Below the pieces are notes generated by a model. It did not search any database, was not told the origin of the DNA, and saw only the letters and a program-made list of their open reading frames with translations. This document shows, piece after piece, positions 9,013-17,555 of a stretch of 64,000 bases of DNA (position 1 is its first letter; the number at the start of each line of letters is the position of its first letter). The translations under genes and the position numbers were made by a program. The DNA comes from Natronorubrum tibetense GA33 (lineage in GTDB: Archaea > Halobacteriota > Halobacteria > Halobacteriales > Natrialbaceae). Location: contig NZ_KB913017.1 in NCBI RefSeq assembly GCF_000383975.1, positions 2,717,527 to 2,781,526 of the forward strand, in the 5' to 3' direction.

Positions 9013-10302
9013 TCAGGGTTCTCGGAGGACGACACCGTCGCCGTCGTCCGCCTCGCTCGGGAACGGGTTCTCGAGAACGTTTTCCTCGCCCCACTCTTCG
9101 TCCGTGACGAGACAGTCTTCGAGCGACGCCTCGAGACGATCCTCGTCGGTGTCGGTGCCGATGAAGACCAGTTCCGTCCGTCGGTCGCCGTGCTCGTCGT
9201 GCCACTCGAGGGTCGGTCGGTTGGAGCGGTAGAGATCCTGTTGCACCTCCGGGAGGGCGGCGATCCACGGACCGCTGGTGGTCGCGCGGACGGACGGTCC
9301 CGCGTGGGAAACGTCTATTTTGACGTCTCGCCCGGCGATCCAGACGACTCCCTTCGAGCGGACGATCCCGTCGGAAAGCTCCCGGAGGAACGACGCGAAC
9401 CGTTCGGGGTGGAACGGCCGTCGGGCGCGGAAGACGACGGAGTCGACGCCGTAGACCTCGTCGGGGTGGCGGTGACCGTGGTCGTGGCCGTGGCCGTGTT
9501 CCTCGTGCGTATGGTCGTGGCCGTCTGCTCCGTGGTCGTGGGCGCTGTCTCCATCCTCACTCTCGTCCGCCAGCGCGCGCTGCCAGCCGGCAATCTCCCC
9601 CATTCGATCCGGATCGAAGAGGTCGACGCCGAGCACCCGGTCGGGATCGACGGCGCTGAACTCCGTGCGGACGATCTCGGCGTCCGGCTGGAGCGCTCGG
9701 ACCAGCGCTTCGGCCTCCTCGAGTTCCGCGGCCGAACAGAGGTCGGTCTTGTTGCACAAGACGAGGTTCGCGACCTCGAGTTGCTCGATCATGAGGTCCG
9801 AGAGCGGTCGCGTCGCCTCGTCGTCTTCGTCGCCCGCGACCGACCCCTGCCGTTCGGGCACCTCGTCGCCGGCGAAGCAGTCGAGAAAGCGCCGAGTGTC
9901 GAGGACGGTCACGAGCGCGTCGATATCGTAGCTGGCGGCCACTCGCGAGGTGGTCGTAAACAGCCGCGCGACCGGTTCGGGCTCCGAGATTCCCGAGGAC
10001 TCGACGAGCAGGTGATTGAAGTCGCGCTCGCGGGCGAGTCGAACCACCGCGGTCTCGAGGTCGTCCTGCAGTTCACAGCAGATACAGCCGTTCGAGAGTT
10101 CGGCGACGCCGTCCTCGAGATCGAGGTCGGAGCCCTCGGCGACCAGTTCGGCGTCGACGTTGACCTCGCCCATATCGTTGACCAGGACGGCGAGGTCGCG
10201 TTCGCCCGCGTTCTTCAGCAGGTGGTTGAGGAGCGTCGTTTTCCCCGCGCCGAGGTTCCCCGAGAGTACGGTGACGGGAATGCCGCCGGATTCGGATGAC
10301 AT
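9013..10302 (-). CDS. CobW/COG0523 G3E-family GTPase metallochaperone
   Basis: A 429-residue G3E GTPase. Walker A is GNLGAGKTT near residues 15-23; the family metal motif CxCC is present as GCICCELQ near 73-80; NKTDL is the G4-type motif. A His-rich loop near 240-270 (many HDH and HGH repeats) precedes the CobW C-terminal domain, as in zinc-linked members. These proteins deliver metal to client enzymes with GTP hydrolysis; the client is not identifiable here. Alternative: a nitrile hydratase activator or P47K relative. Confidence 0.88.
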   Translation of the reverse strand: MSSESGGIPVTVLSGNLGAGKTTLLNHLLKNAGERDLAVLVNDMGEVNVDAELVAEGSDLDLEDGVAELSNGCICCELQDDLETAVVRLARERDFNHLLVESSGISEPEPVARLFTTTSRVAASYDIDALVTVLDTRRFLDCFAGDEVPERQGSVAGDEDDEATRPLSDLMIEQLEVANLVLCNKTDLCSAAELEEAEALVRALQPDAEIVRTEFSAVDPDRVLGVDLFDPDRMGEIAGWQRALADESEDGDSAHDHGADGHDHTHEEHGHGHDHGHRHPDEVYGVDSVVFRARRPFHPERFASFLRELSDGIVRSKGVVWIAGRDVKIDVSHAGPSVRATTSGPWIAALPEVQQDLYRSNRPTLEWHDEHGDRRTELVFIGTDTDEDRLEASLEDCLVTDEEWGEENVLENPFPSEADDGDGVVLREP

Positions 10303-10416
10303 ACCCGAGAGGTTGTGACTCGAGGGTCAAGAAGCGTCGTGTTGTGGCCGATACGCCTCGCAGAGGAGGGGACCGACGCGACAGCTTTTTGCCTTCGGGC
10401 CCGAGCATGACCGACG

Positions 10417-10713
10417 ATGACACTCGCCGATCGGATCGCGTCGTTCCGGGAGACACTCGAGGAGTGGCTTCGCGGACTCTTCCACGGGATGTTCACGCAC
10501 CCGGCCTACGAGAAGATCGAGGCCGAAGCCGAAGACACGGAGGACGCGTTCATGTTGGCGTGTTTCCCCGACGCCTTCGGCATTCCGAGTCCCGTCTCCT
10601 ACTACACGGCCGAACTGCTGCCCTACCTCGAGGACGAGTATCAGGCCTGGGAACGGCGCATGTGGGACCGCCAATCCGTAATCGAGCGCAAGGGCCACCA
10701 GTACCACTTCTGA
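10417..10713 (+). CDS. Conserved-looking small protein ahead of arsA
   Basis: A 98-residue acidic, mostly helical protein without membrane segments. It ends three bases before the ArsA ATPase start, so the two are surely cotranscribed. Notable residues are an aromatic-rich middle (SYYTAELLPYLEDEY) and a His/Tyr-rich tail. No named family was recognised. The position suggests it assists or feeds the ArsA-type ATPase, which is inference only. Confidence 0.75.
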   Translation: MTLADRIASFRETLEEWLRGLFHGMFTHPAYEKIEAEAEDTEDAFMLACFPDAFGIPSPVSYYTAELLPYLEDEYQAWERRMWDRQSVIERKGHQYHF

Positions 10714-10716
10714 TCG

Positions 10717-11691
10717 ATGGCAACGTTCACCTTCTTCGGCGGCAAGGGCGGCGTCGGCAAGACGACCGTCTCGAGTGCCTACGCACTCGAGTGCGTCGAG
10801 GCCGGACTCGAGACGCTCGTCGTCTCGACGGACCCGGCCCACAGCACGGCCGACGTCTTCGATCAGGAGTTCAGCGACGAGCCACAGCCCGTCGAGGGTT
10901 ACGACGGGCTCTCGGCGATGGAGATCGATCCGGAACAGGAGGTCCAGGACCACCTGATGGACCTGCGCCGACAGTTGAACTCGCAACTGTCGGCGGCGAT
11001 GGTCAACGAGGTCGACATCCAACTCGAGATGGCTCACCAGACGCCGGGGGCCTACGAGGCTGCCCTCTTCGACCGGTTCGTCGAGGTCATGCGGAACGCC
11101 GATCCCTACGACCGGGTGGTGTTCGACACCTCGCCGACCGGGTCGACGCTCCGCCTGCTCGCCCTGCCGGAGCTCCTCGAGCGCTGGATCGACCGGCTGA
11201 TGGACAAACGCCGGCGCAGCATCGATCTCTTCGAGAAGGCCGCGATCGGCAATCAGGAGCCCCGGCGCGTGATGGAGGGCGACCCGATCCTCGCGCGCCT
11301 GCAGGGGCGCAAAGAACGCTTCGAGTTCGCCGGCGAGGTGCTGCGCGAGGACGCCTCCTTTTACCTCGTCCTCAATCCTGACGAGCTCTCGATCCGGGAA
11401 ACCGCCCGGTCGCTCGAAACGCTCGGCGAGGCCGAGTTGCCCGTGCGCGGGCTCGTCGTCAACCGATTGACGCCCGAACCGGAGCCCCACGAGGAGGGCC
11501 GCGGTGCGACCTACCTCCGCGATCGGGTCGAGACCGAACGCGAGCGTCTGGAGTACATCGAACGGGAGTTCGACACGCCAGTGGTTGCGACCATCGAGAC
11601 GCGCGTCGCGGAAGTTCGAGGGAGTATCCTCGAGGACGTCGCCGGCGAACTCGAGATTTCGGTCGGTGATGACCAACCGCGGACGACCTGA
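10717..11691 (+). CDS. ArsA/Get3-family ATPase
   Basis: A 324-residue single-domain ATPase. It has the deviant P-loop GGKGGVGKTT at residues 8-17, the Switch I motif DPAHS and the DTSPTGSTLRLL motif (DTAPTGH in classical members). There is no CxxC pair as used by Get3 to dimerise on zinc and no arsenite-binding Cys cluster, so arsenite export is unlikely. Membrane-protein targeting or another MinD-like partitioning role is the family expectation. It follows the small gene at 10417 by three bases. Confidence 0.85.
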   Translation: MATFTFFGGKGGVGKTTVSSAYALECVEAGLETLVVSTDPAHSTADVFDQEFSDEPQPVEGYDGLSAMEIDPEQEVQDHLMDLRRQLNSQLSAAMVNEVDIQLEMAHQTPGAYEAALFDRFVEVMRNADPYDRVVFDTSPTGSTLRLLALPELLERWIDRLMDKRRRSIDLFEKAAIGNQEPRRVMEGDPILARLQGRKERFEFAGEVLREDASFYLVLNPDELSIRETARSLETLGEAELPVRGLVVNRLTPEPEPHEEGRGATYLRDRVETERERLEYIEREFDTPVVATIETRVAEVRGSILEDVAGELEISVGDDQPRTT

Positions 11692-11805
11692 TCGGGCTGT
11701 TCGAACGCACGATCGTCCGGCTCTTTCGAACGAGAGTGTCCAGTCGTTTTACAGAAATCGGCGTTTTCGGCGGTAACTGGTCATATGATCAGGGCTAGAG
11801 CAAAC

Positions 11806-11830
11806 CACAATAAATTATATTTATAATGCT
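11806..11830 (+). promoter_or_regulatory. TATA/BRE region of cstA
   Basis: A very AT-rich block (AATAAATTATATTTATAAT) precedes cstA. Transcription would start near 11840-11850, leaving a short leader that contains a purine-rich GGGAG sequence before the ATG, so this gene may use Shine-Dalgarno initiation rather than leaderless starts. Confidence 0.5.
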
Positions 11831-11862
11831 CCCGTTCAACAGACGGTTAGGGAGACAATACC

Positions 11863-13728
11863 ATGGCAGGTGTAATCTGGATCGTGGCACTGGTGCTGAC
11901 GACGTTTACCGTCGCGTACATCGGGTACGGTCGGTACCTCTCGCAGTTCGTGGGGTTAGACGACAGTCGGGAGACGCCAGCACACAAGTACCAAGACGGA
12001 CAGGAGTACGTCCCGGCGAAGAAGCCGGTACTACTGGGGCATCACTATTCGAGTATTGCGGGCGGCGCACCCGTCGTCGGGCCGATCACGGCCGCACTGG
12101 TCTGGGGCTGGATCCCGGCCGTGCTGTGGGTCGCGATCGGGAACCCGCTGATGGGCGCGGTTCACGACTTCATCTCGCTGTCGAGCAGCCTTCGACACGA
12201 GGGGAAGTCGATCGGCTACATCATCGGCGAGTACGTCGGTGAACGGGGCAAAAACATGCTCCTGTGGTTCGCGTTCTTACTGACGATCCTCGTCGTGGCG
12301 GTGTTCGCACTCGTCATCGGGGTCGTGCTGAACGCGTACCCGTCGGCAGCGACCGCGAGCCTGCTGTACATTACGCTCGCGTTCATCTTCGGGATCTGGC
12401 TGTACCAGATGGGGCTGCCGTTCTCGGTCGGGACGGTCGTCTTCGTTGCGGGCGTCTTCGCGTCGGTCTGGGTCGGCATCCAGTACCCGCTCGCGATCGT
12501 CCCTGGCGAGTATCCCGAGGGCACGATTGTTCTGCTCGAGTCGGCGCTGTTCTTCCCGGAACTGCTCGACAGCGCGAACATCGGTGCGTGGGTGCTGATA
12601 ATACTCGTATACGGGGCCGCTGCGAGCGTCCTACCGGTATGGATGCTGTTGCAGCCGCGTGACTACCTTTCGTCGTTTCTCCTGTACACAGGGGTCGGCG
12701 GGAGCCTGCTGGCGGTCATCGTCGGCACGTTCATCACCGGGATGGGCAGTGACGCGGTTCACCCCGATACCGGGAATCAGCTGAGCTTCGATATCGCAAC
12801 CGGAGCTTGGTACGGCTTCACCGGACAGGGCGGGCCGCTCGCCGAGATGCTGCCGCTCATGCCGTTGTTCCCACTCTTGTTCCTCACCATCGCGTGTGGG
12901 ACCATCAGCGGCTTCCACTCGCTGGTGTCCTCGGGGACGACCTCGAAACAACTGAACAAGGAAACCGACGCCAAACTGATCGGCTACGGCGGGATGCTCG
13001 CGGAGGGACTGCTCGCGGCAGTCGCCCTCTGTGCGGTGACGATCGTCGCGATTCCCGCTGCTGACGGCGGGATCGGTCTCGCGTTGCCGAACTTCGCGAC
13101 CGGCGGTGGGGCGATCCTCACCGCGCTCGGCATTCCGTTCGAGTACGCCGCGCCGTTCATGGCGCTCGTGCTCGCGAGTTTCCTGTTGACGAGCATGGAC
13201 ACGGCCGTTCGACTGGGCCGGTACATGTTAGAGGAGATCGTCGGCACGCCGGAAACGCCGGTCGAAGAGTACGCATCTAACCGCTACATCAACACGACGT
13301 TCATCGCGATCGCGGCGTTCCTCCTGCTCGGTAGCGGTCGATGGGAGGACCTCTGGACGCTGTTCGGCGGCGCGAACCAGCTGCTGGCGTCGCTGGCGCT
13401 GCTCTCTGGCACCGTCTGGCTGGCCAACTGGAGCAAATCCAAGCAGCTGATCTCGACCGGCGGTCCGATGGTGTTGATGGGCTTCATCACGGTGATCGGT
13501 CTCAGCTGGGTCGGGATCTATCAGATCCTGGCCGGCCGGCTGCTCGGTATCACTGCCGAGGCGGAGACGGGACTGGTCGGGCAGCTGTCGGCGGTCGCCC
13601 AGATCATCATCATCGCGATCCTGCTCTACCTCGCGCTCTCGCTGTTCAAGATCGGCTACGACAACATGCAGACGGCTCGAGAGACCGGTGACGGCGTTGC
13701 AGCCGACGTGAGTACGGACGACGACTGA
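11863..13728 (+). CDS. cstA: CstA-family carbon starvation/peptide or pyruvate transporter
   Basis: A 621-residue polytopic protein with about 15 to 16 hydrophobic helices. CstA hallmarks are GHHYSSIAGGAPVVGPI in the second segment, GNPLMGAVHDF soon after, and the conserved SGFHSLVSSGTTSKQ near residues 345-365. Bacterial CstA relatives import pyruvate or peptides on carbon starvation; the substrate here is not proven. It is monocistronic: its own TATA region lies upstream and a hairpin with a T tract directly downstream. Confidence 0.88.
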   Translation: MAGVIWIVALVLTTFTVAYIGYGRYLSQFVGLDDSRETPAHKYQDGQEYVPAKKPVLLGHHYSSIAGGAPVVGPITAALVWGWIPAVLWVAIGNPLMGAVHDFISLSSSLRHEGKSIGYIIGEYVGERGKNMLLWFAFLLTILVVAVFALVIGVVLNAYPSAATASLLYITLAFIFGIWLYQMGLPFSVGTVVFVAGVFASVWVGIQYPLAIVPGEYPEGTIVLLESALFFPELLDSANIGAWVLIILVYGAAASVLPVWMLLQPRDYLSSFLLYTGVGGSLLAVIVGTFITGMGSDAVHPDTGNQLSFDIATGAWYGFTGQGGPLAEMLPLMPLFPLLFLTIACGTISGFHSLVSSGTTSKQLNKETDAKLIGYGGMLAEGLLAAVALCAVTIVAIPAADGGIGLALPNFATGGGAILTALGIPFEYAAPFMALVLASFLLTSMDTAVRLGRYMLEEIVGTPETPVEEYASNRYINTTFIAIAAFLLLGSGRWEDLWTLFGGANQLLASLALLSGTVWLANWSKSKQLISTGGPMVLMGFITVIGLSWVGIYQILAGRLLGITAEAETGLVGQLSAVAQIIIIAILLYLALSLFKIGYDNMQTARETGDGVAADVSTDDD

Positions 13729-13771
13729 TCGCGACTCGACGTCGCGATTTCGACTGCGATTTTGCTTTTTT
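13728..13771 (+). terminator. Hairpin plus T tract after cstA
   Basis: Perfect 8 bp arms ATCGCGAC and GTCGCGAT (13728-13748) around a 5-base loop start in the cstA stop codon and are followed by a T-rich run (ATTTTGCTTTTTT, about 13759-13771). Confidence 0.55.
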
Positions 13772-13849
13772 GACTCGAGTAAGAGCGACTGTAACAGCTC
13801 GTCGCGCGGATTCGAAGCGAAAAAGACGACCGTCGCGTGGTGGTCGCGA

Positions 13850-14518
13850 CTACAGCTGTAACCGTCGGGAGATCAGGTCGAGAATGCCCGGCTCCTCGCG
13901 TTCGATCGAGTCCCAAAGGCGAAAGGCGGTCGCGACGTCGGCGTTCTCGCTCGCGACGAGAGCCTCGCTCTCGGGGGAGACGACGGCCAGATTGATCTCG
14001 TAGTGGCCGTGGTAGCCGTACTTCAGCAGCGTTCTCCCGTCGAATCCCGAGACGCGGTCGCGGACTTCGTCGGGGATCGAGGGTGCGACCGCGACGAACG
14101 TAAAGTCCGTCGAGAAGTGTTCCTCGTCGGGATCGATCCACTCGTCGGCCAGCCGCTCGCCGAGGTCGACGAACCGGTCGAGCGTCCGGTCGTCGACCCG
14201 GTCGACCCGTCTGACGAACAGGTGTTCGGTCGACTCGTGTTCAGCCAGCGACAGCGCGGGATGGAGGAAGTGTTTCTTGCTCGAGAGCGCCATCTGGCCG
14301 TACAGCGTGAACGTCTCACCCTCGACCGAGTAGTCCTTCTCGAGGTCGTAGTTGTGCATGAGTCGGTCGCTCACCCGATCGACGTACTCGTCGTCCCAGT
14401 CGGGAACGCCCTCGAGCGTCTCGCTCGGGGGCGTTTCGGCGTCCGAACTCGACGGTGCGGTCTTGAGCGGCTCTCCGGCGGTCTCGCCGTCGTCGGGGTC
14501 GCGTGTGCGGTCACTCAT
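13850..14518 (-). CDS. Conserved-looking soluble protein, unknown function
   Basis: A 222-residue acidic protein without signal or membrane segments. The first 45 residues are disordered and rich in Asp, Ser and Pro; the rest is a mixed alpha/beta domain (MHNYDLEKDYSVEGETFTLYG to LLKYGYHGHYEINLAVVSPE). The start at 14518 is preferred over 14527. No family name can be given. It is convergent with cstA. Confidence 0.7.
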   Translation of the reverse strand: MSDRTRDPDDGETAGEPLKTAPSSSDAETPPSETLEGVPDWDDEYVDRVSDRLMHNYDLEKDYSVEGETFTLYGQMALSSKKHFLHPALSLAEHESTEHLFVRRVDRVDDRTLDRFVDLGERLADEWIDPDEEHFSTDFTFVAVAPSIPDEVRDRVSGFDGRTLLKYGYHGHYEINLAVVSPESEALVASENADVATAFRLWDSIEREEPGILDLISRRLQL

Positions 14519-14692
14519 ATCGGTCACCGGTTCGATCGTTCAGAGCGTGCCAGCCGAGGGGTGGCGACTCGGCGCGTGGCCGGTCCATGTGGGCTGATGG
14601 CACGACGACTCCAAAAGTCCGTCGGCACCGCTCCGCGGATGGATGCCTCCGTGATAGCACTTAAGCCTCCGTATCGCCAATATGGGACCACT

Positions 14693-14917
14693 ATGGCCAA
14701 AGACCGCGAAGCGTGCGGCCGCTGTTCGATGTCGGTCGCCACCGAGGTCGCGAACGCAGACCGGTCCGCCGAGGAGCGGGCCGATCGAGATCCGTACGGC
14801 GAGCACCGGATCGAGGTCGACGAAGACCAATTGCGAACGTTCTCGCCGGGCGCGTGGCTCTCGGGCGTCTCGAGCCGTCTCGACGACGCCGCTCAGCGCG
14901 TGATCTGGGGACGGTAG
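14693..14917 (+). CDS. Small protein with one CxxC pair
   Basis: A 74-residue hydrophilic protein. The only Cys pair (CGRC near residues 8-11) could bind metal with a partner, but there is no second pair. A TATA-like CACTTAAG lies about 30 bases upstream, consistent with a leaderless ATG at 14693. Function unknown. Confidence 0.55.
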   Translation: MAKDREACGRCSMSVATEVANADRSAEERADRDPYGEHRIEVDEDQLRTFSPGAWLSGVSSRLDDAAQRVIWGR

Positions 14918-15042
14918 TCCGAACCGACGAGACGCGACGGTGACTCGAGCGGCTAGCACTTGTTCAGGCGGCCGACACTCGTGGCGTTTCCACGAGCGGA
15001 GAATACGCTTTTCGTCGTCGGTACGGATTACTCTCGAGAGCC

Positions 15043-16242
15043 TCAGTTCGTCGTGATGACTTCGATCACGTCCCGCGACTCGACCTCGTAGTCCTTGCCG
15101 AGTTGCCGGTTCGATCGGCAGTCAATGGCGTGGAGGAAGCCGTCGCCGATATCGGAGTGGAGGCTGTACGCGAAGTCCTCTGCGGTCGAGTTCGGCGGGA
15201 TCAGATAGCAGTCGGGGAGCACCTCGCCGCGTTCGTTGCCGAGGCCGTTCGCGCCGCCGGGGAATACCGGCGTTACTTCGAGGACGTCGAACAGCGCGGT
15301 CTCGATGGCCGCCTGCACGCCGCTCGCGCCGTACTCGGAGAGGAAGTCGCGGATCTGCTCTAACCCCTGTTCTTGCTCGTCCGAGATGTCGCCGACGATC
15401 TCGAAGTCCTCGTCGCCGGGTCGGTAGTCGACGACGCCCGCCTGATCCGCCGATTTGAGCGCCTTCTCGGCGTGGGCGCTGCAGGGGACGATCGTCAGGT
15501 GCTCGTACTCCGGATCGTTCGTGATCTCCTCGTAGTTGTCCTGGGCTTCGGGCGTGTCCATCTTGTTCGCCGCGATGACCATCGGCTTGGTCTCCTTGCG
15601 GATCTCGCGGGCCAACTCGAGTTTGTCCGCGTCCTCCCACCCCTCGGGGTCGAAGCCGACATCCGTGCGCCGAATGAGTCGCTTGATCTCGTCCTCGTTG
15701 GTCTTGAACGCGCTCATCTGGACGGCGAGTTCCTCCTCGATGGCGTCGTCTTCGGTCGTGTAGCCGGAGGCGTAGCGGTCGATCCCTTTCTCGAGGACGC
15801 CGAGATACCACTGGTCGAGTTCTTCCTCTAAGAAGGCGATGTCCTTGCGCGGATCGTGGCCCTCGGTGGGTTCGCCTTCGAGGTCGGTCTCACCGGAGAA
15901 GTCGACGACGTGGACGAGCACGTCGGTCTCGTTTAAGTCCGAGAGGAACTGGTTCCCGAGACCGTTACCCTCGTGAGCGCCGGGGATCAGCCCGGCGACG
16001 TCGACGAGTTTCGTCGGGACGAAGCGGGTACCGTGGTCGCAGTAGCCGACGTTCGGGGTACACTCCTCGTCGAACTCGGGGGCGGCGCAGTCGACGCGCA
16101 CGTAGGCCTCGCCCACGCTGGGGTCGATGGTCGTGAAGGGGTAGGCGCCTTCGGGAACGTCGTTCATCGTCGCTGCATTGAAGAAGGAGGACTTGCCGAC
16201 GGAGGGTTTGCCGACGAGTCCGATCCGATAGCTCGTACTCAT
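15043..16242 (-). CDS. ychF: Obg-family GTPase/ATPase YchF
   Basis: A 399-residue P-loop protein. Walker A GKPSVGKSS is at residues 11-19, DVAGLIPGAHEGNGLGNQFL is the Switch II region typical of Obg/YchF, and NKMDT takes the place of the usual specificity motif. The C-terminal TGS domain ends with DVIEVITTN. YchF is a ribosome-associated ATPase whose role is still debated. The Met at 16242 (MSTSYRIGLVG) is the start; the frame is open upstream to 16314 without family similarity. A damaged copy of its first codons and leader lies just upstream. Confidence 0.9.
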   Translation of the reverse strand: MSTSYRIGLVGKPSVGKSSFFNAATMNDVPEGAYPFTTIDPSVGEAYVRVDCAAPEFDEECTPNVGYCDHGTRFVPTKLVDVAGLIPGAHEGNGLGNQFLSDLNETDVLVHVVDFSGETDLEGEPTEGHDPRKDIAFLEEELDQWYLGVLEKGIDRYASGYTTEDDAIEEELAVQMSAFKTNEDEIKRLIRRTDVGFDPEGWEDADKLELAREIRKETKPMVIAANKMDTPEAQDNYEEITNDPEYEHLTIVPCSAHAEKALKSADQAGVVDYRPGDEDFEIVGDISDEQEQGLEQIRDFLSEYGASGVQAAIETALFDVLEVTPVFPGGANGLGNERGEVLPDCYLIPPNSTAEDFAYSLHSDIGDGFLHAIDCRSNRQLGKDYEVESRDVIEVITTN

Positions 16243-16365
16243 TATCTGTCCCTCGAGCGGCCCGGCTAAACGGGTTTCCTTCCGTTTCGAGAATGCTACG
16301 TGTGACCCTGCCATACAGTTATTCGAACCGCCGGCCGCTCGGCGACCGTCGCACTAAACGGGTAC

Positions 16366-16590
16366 GACGCAGGCGCTCTCGGGCACGTCGTTCATCGTCG
16401 CCGTCGCAGAATCGCACAGCGATTCTGCGGCCCGTCAGCGCGAAGCGCTGACGACGGCATTGAAGAAGGAGGACTTGCTGACGGAGGGTTTGCCGACGAG
16501 TCCGATTCGGTAACTCGTACTCATTGTCCGTCCCACGAGCGGGGCCACTAAACGGGTTTCCTTCCGCTCTCGCAGTGTGATGCGTGTACG
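16366..16590 (-). pseudogene. Decayed duplicate of the ychF 5' end with a double-hairpin insert
   Basis: On the minus strand a start at 16524 is followed by the first residues of YchF (MSTSYRIGLVGKPSV) with the P-loop changed to SVSKSS. The similarity covers about 40 codons and also about 60 bases of the leader, matching 16145-16305. After FFNA the copy is interrupted by about 55 bases made of two perfect hairpins: CGCAGAATCG/CGATTCTGCG (16405-16429) and CGTCAGCGC/GCGCTGACG (16433-16453); the ychF similarity then resumes (TTCATCGTCG). It cannot make a working enzyme. Confidence 0.8.
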
Positions 16591-16693
16591 TGGCACAGGA
16601 ATCGGTCGGCTGCACATGGCTCGAGACCATCGTTCGTCGGCGCCGTCGTCGCACTGTTTCGTACTCTCGCACTGTCCCGTCTCCGGCAGTCGG

Positions 16694-17005
16694 TTAGAGC
16701 CGTTCGCTCTCGTCTGCATCTCGGATGCGCCACCAGTGGACCAACAGCCCGACGCCGGCCACGAAGAGTCCGAGACTGAGGAGGTCGATAATCGTGGCCA
16801 CACCGCCACTGAAGGCGGTGACGACCTGGAGGAGACTCCACGCCAGCCACATGAGCGCGCCACCGCCAGCCAGAGACAGTTCTCGTCGGGTGATCCGCTC
16901 GCGGTCGTATCGGTACAGTGCGACGCCAATCGCAACGATCCAGGCTACAACGAAGACAGCACCGAGCGCCGCACTCGAGAGTCCGAGTGTCTCGGGAATG
17001 CTCAT
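16694..17005 (-). CDS. Three-helix membrane protein, unknown function
   Basis: A 103-residue protein with three hydrophobic helices at about 12-30, 46-64 and 70-90 and a charged C-terminus (RIRDADESERL). The start at 17005 (MSIPETLGLSSAALG) gives a typical membrane N-terminus; upstream in-frame sequence is not protein-like. No family is recognised. Confidence 0.6.
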   Translation of the reverse strand: MSIPETLGLSSAALGAVFVVAWIVAIGVALYRYDRERITRRELSLAGGGALMWLAWSLLQVVTAFSGGVATIIDLLSLGLFVAGVGLLVHWWRIRDADESERL

Positions 17006-17165
17006 TAGTCTCGGTTCGAGAACGTATCGACACGTGTTAAAGATGTTGGTGACGATGAACGACGGAGTCGGTGTCGTTCCCGCGAACTCCCTGTGGGGCC
17101 TTCCCAATCGTGATACCACGACCCTCGCAACCCTTATCTGGGGGCCATCCATACGTTTGGTTGTA

Positions 17166-17360
17166 ATGGCAAACGGTAAGGTTGATTTCTTCAACGACAC
17201 AGGCGGCTACGGTTTCATTGAGACGGACGATGCGGACGATGACGTTTTCTTCCACATGGAAGACGTTGGCGGTCCGGACCTCGAGGAAGGCACAGAGATC
17301 GAATTCGATATCGAACAGGCCCCCAAGGGTCCGCGCGCGACCAACGTCGAGCGTCTATAA
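17166..17360 (+). CDS. Cold-shock domain protein (CspA family)
   Basis: A 64-residue OB-fold protein with both RNA-binding motifs: GYGFIE (RNP1) near 14-19 and VFFHM (RNP2) near 28-32, and an acidic haloadapted surface. It binds single-stranded RNA or DNA as an RNA chaperone. A TATA-like CCTTATC sits about 30 bases before the ATG, and a tetraloop hairpin follows the stop, so it is a single-gene transcript. Confidence 0.93.
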   Translation: MANGKVDFFNDTGGYGFIETDDADDDVFFHMEDVGGPDLEEGTEIEFDIEQAPKGPRATNVERL

Positions 17361-17371
17361 TATCGGTTTCA

Positions 17372-17408
17372 CGTCGCCTTCGGGCGACGCTGACTACTAA
17401 TTCATTTT
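17372..17408 (+). terminator. Hairpin and T tract after cspA-like gene
   Basis: Arms CGTCGCC and GGCGACG close a TTCG tetraloop at 17372-17389, followed about 10 bases on by a T-rich stretch (TTCATTTTTC). This looks like an intrinsic terminator. Confidence 0.55.
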
Positions 17409-17555
17409 TCGCACCGCTACACTCCAGCCACTGGTGACTCCGTCGCTCGAGCCGTGCTCCGGTGGTCAGCGCCGGCTGTGAGAGACGGACGAGCGACGGT
17501 CGCTCTCGGCTCCGAAATCAGTATCCCTATCACGAATCGGTACTGACGGGAGTCC

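Noticed and set aside
10327-11676. 449-codon minus frame over the ArsA operon
   Set aside because: Mirror frame of the clear ArsA ATPase and its partner; no family motif, atypical composition.
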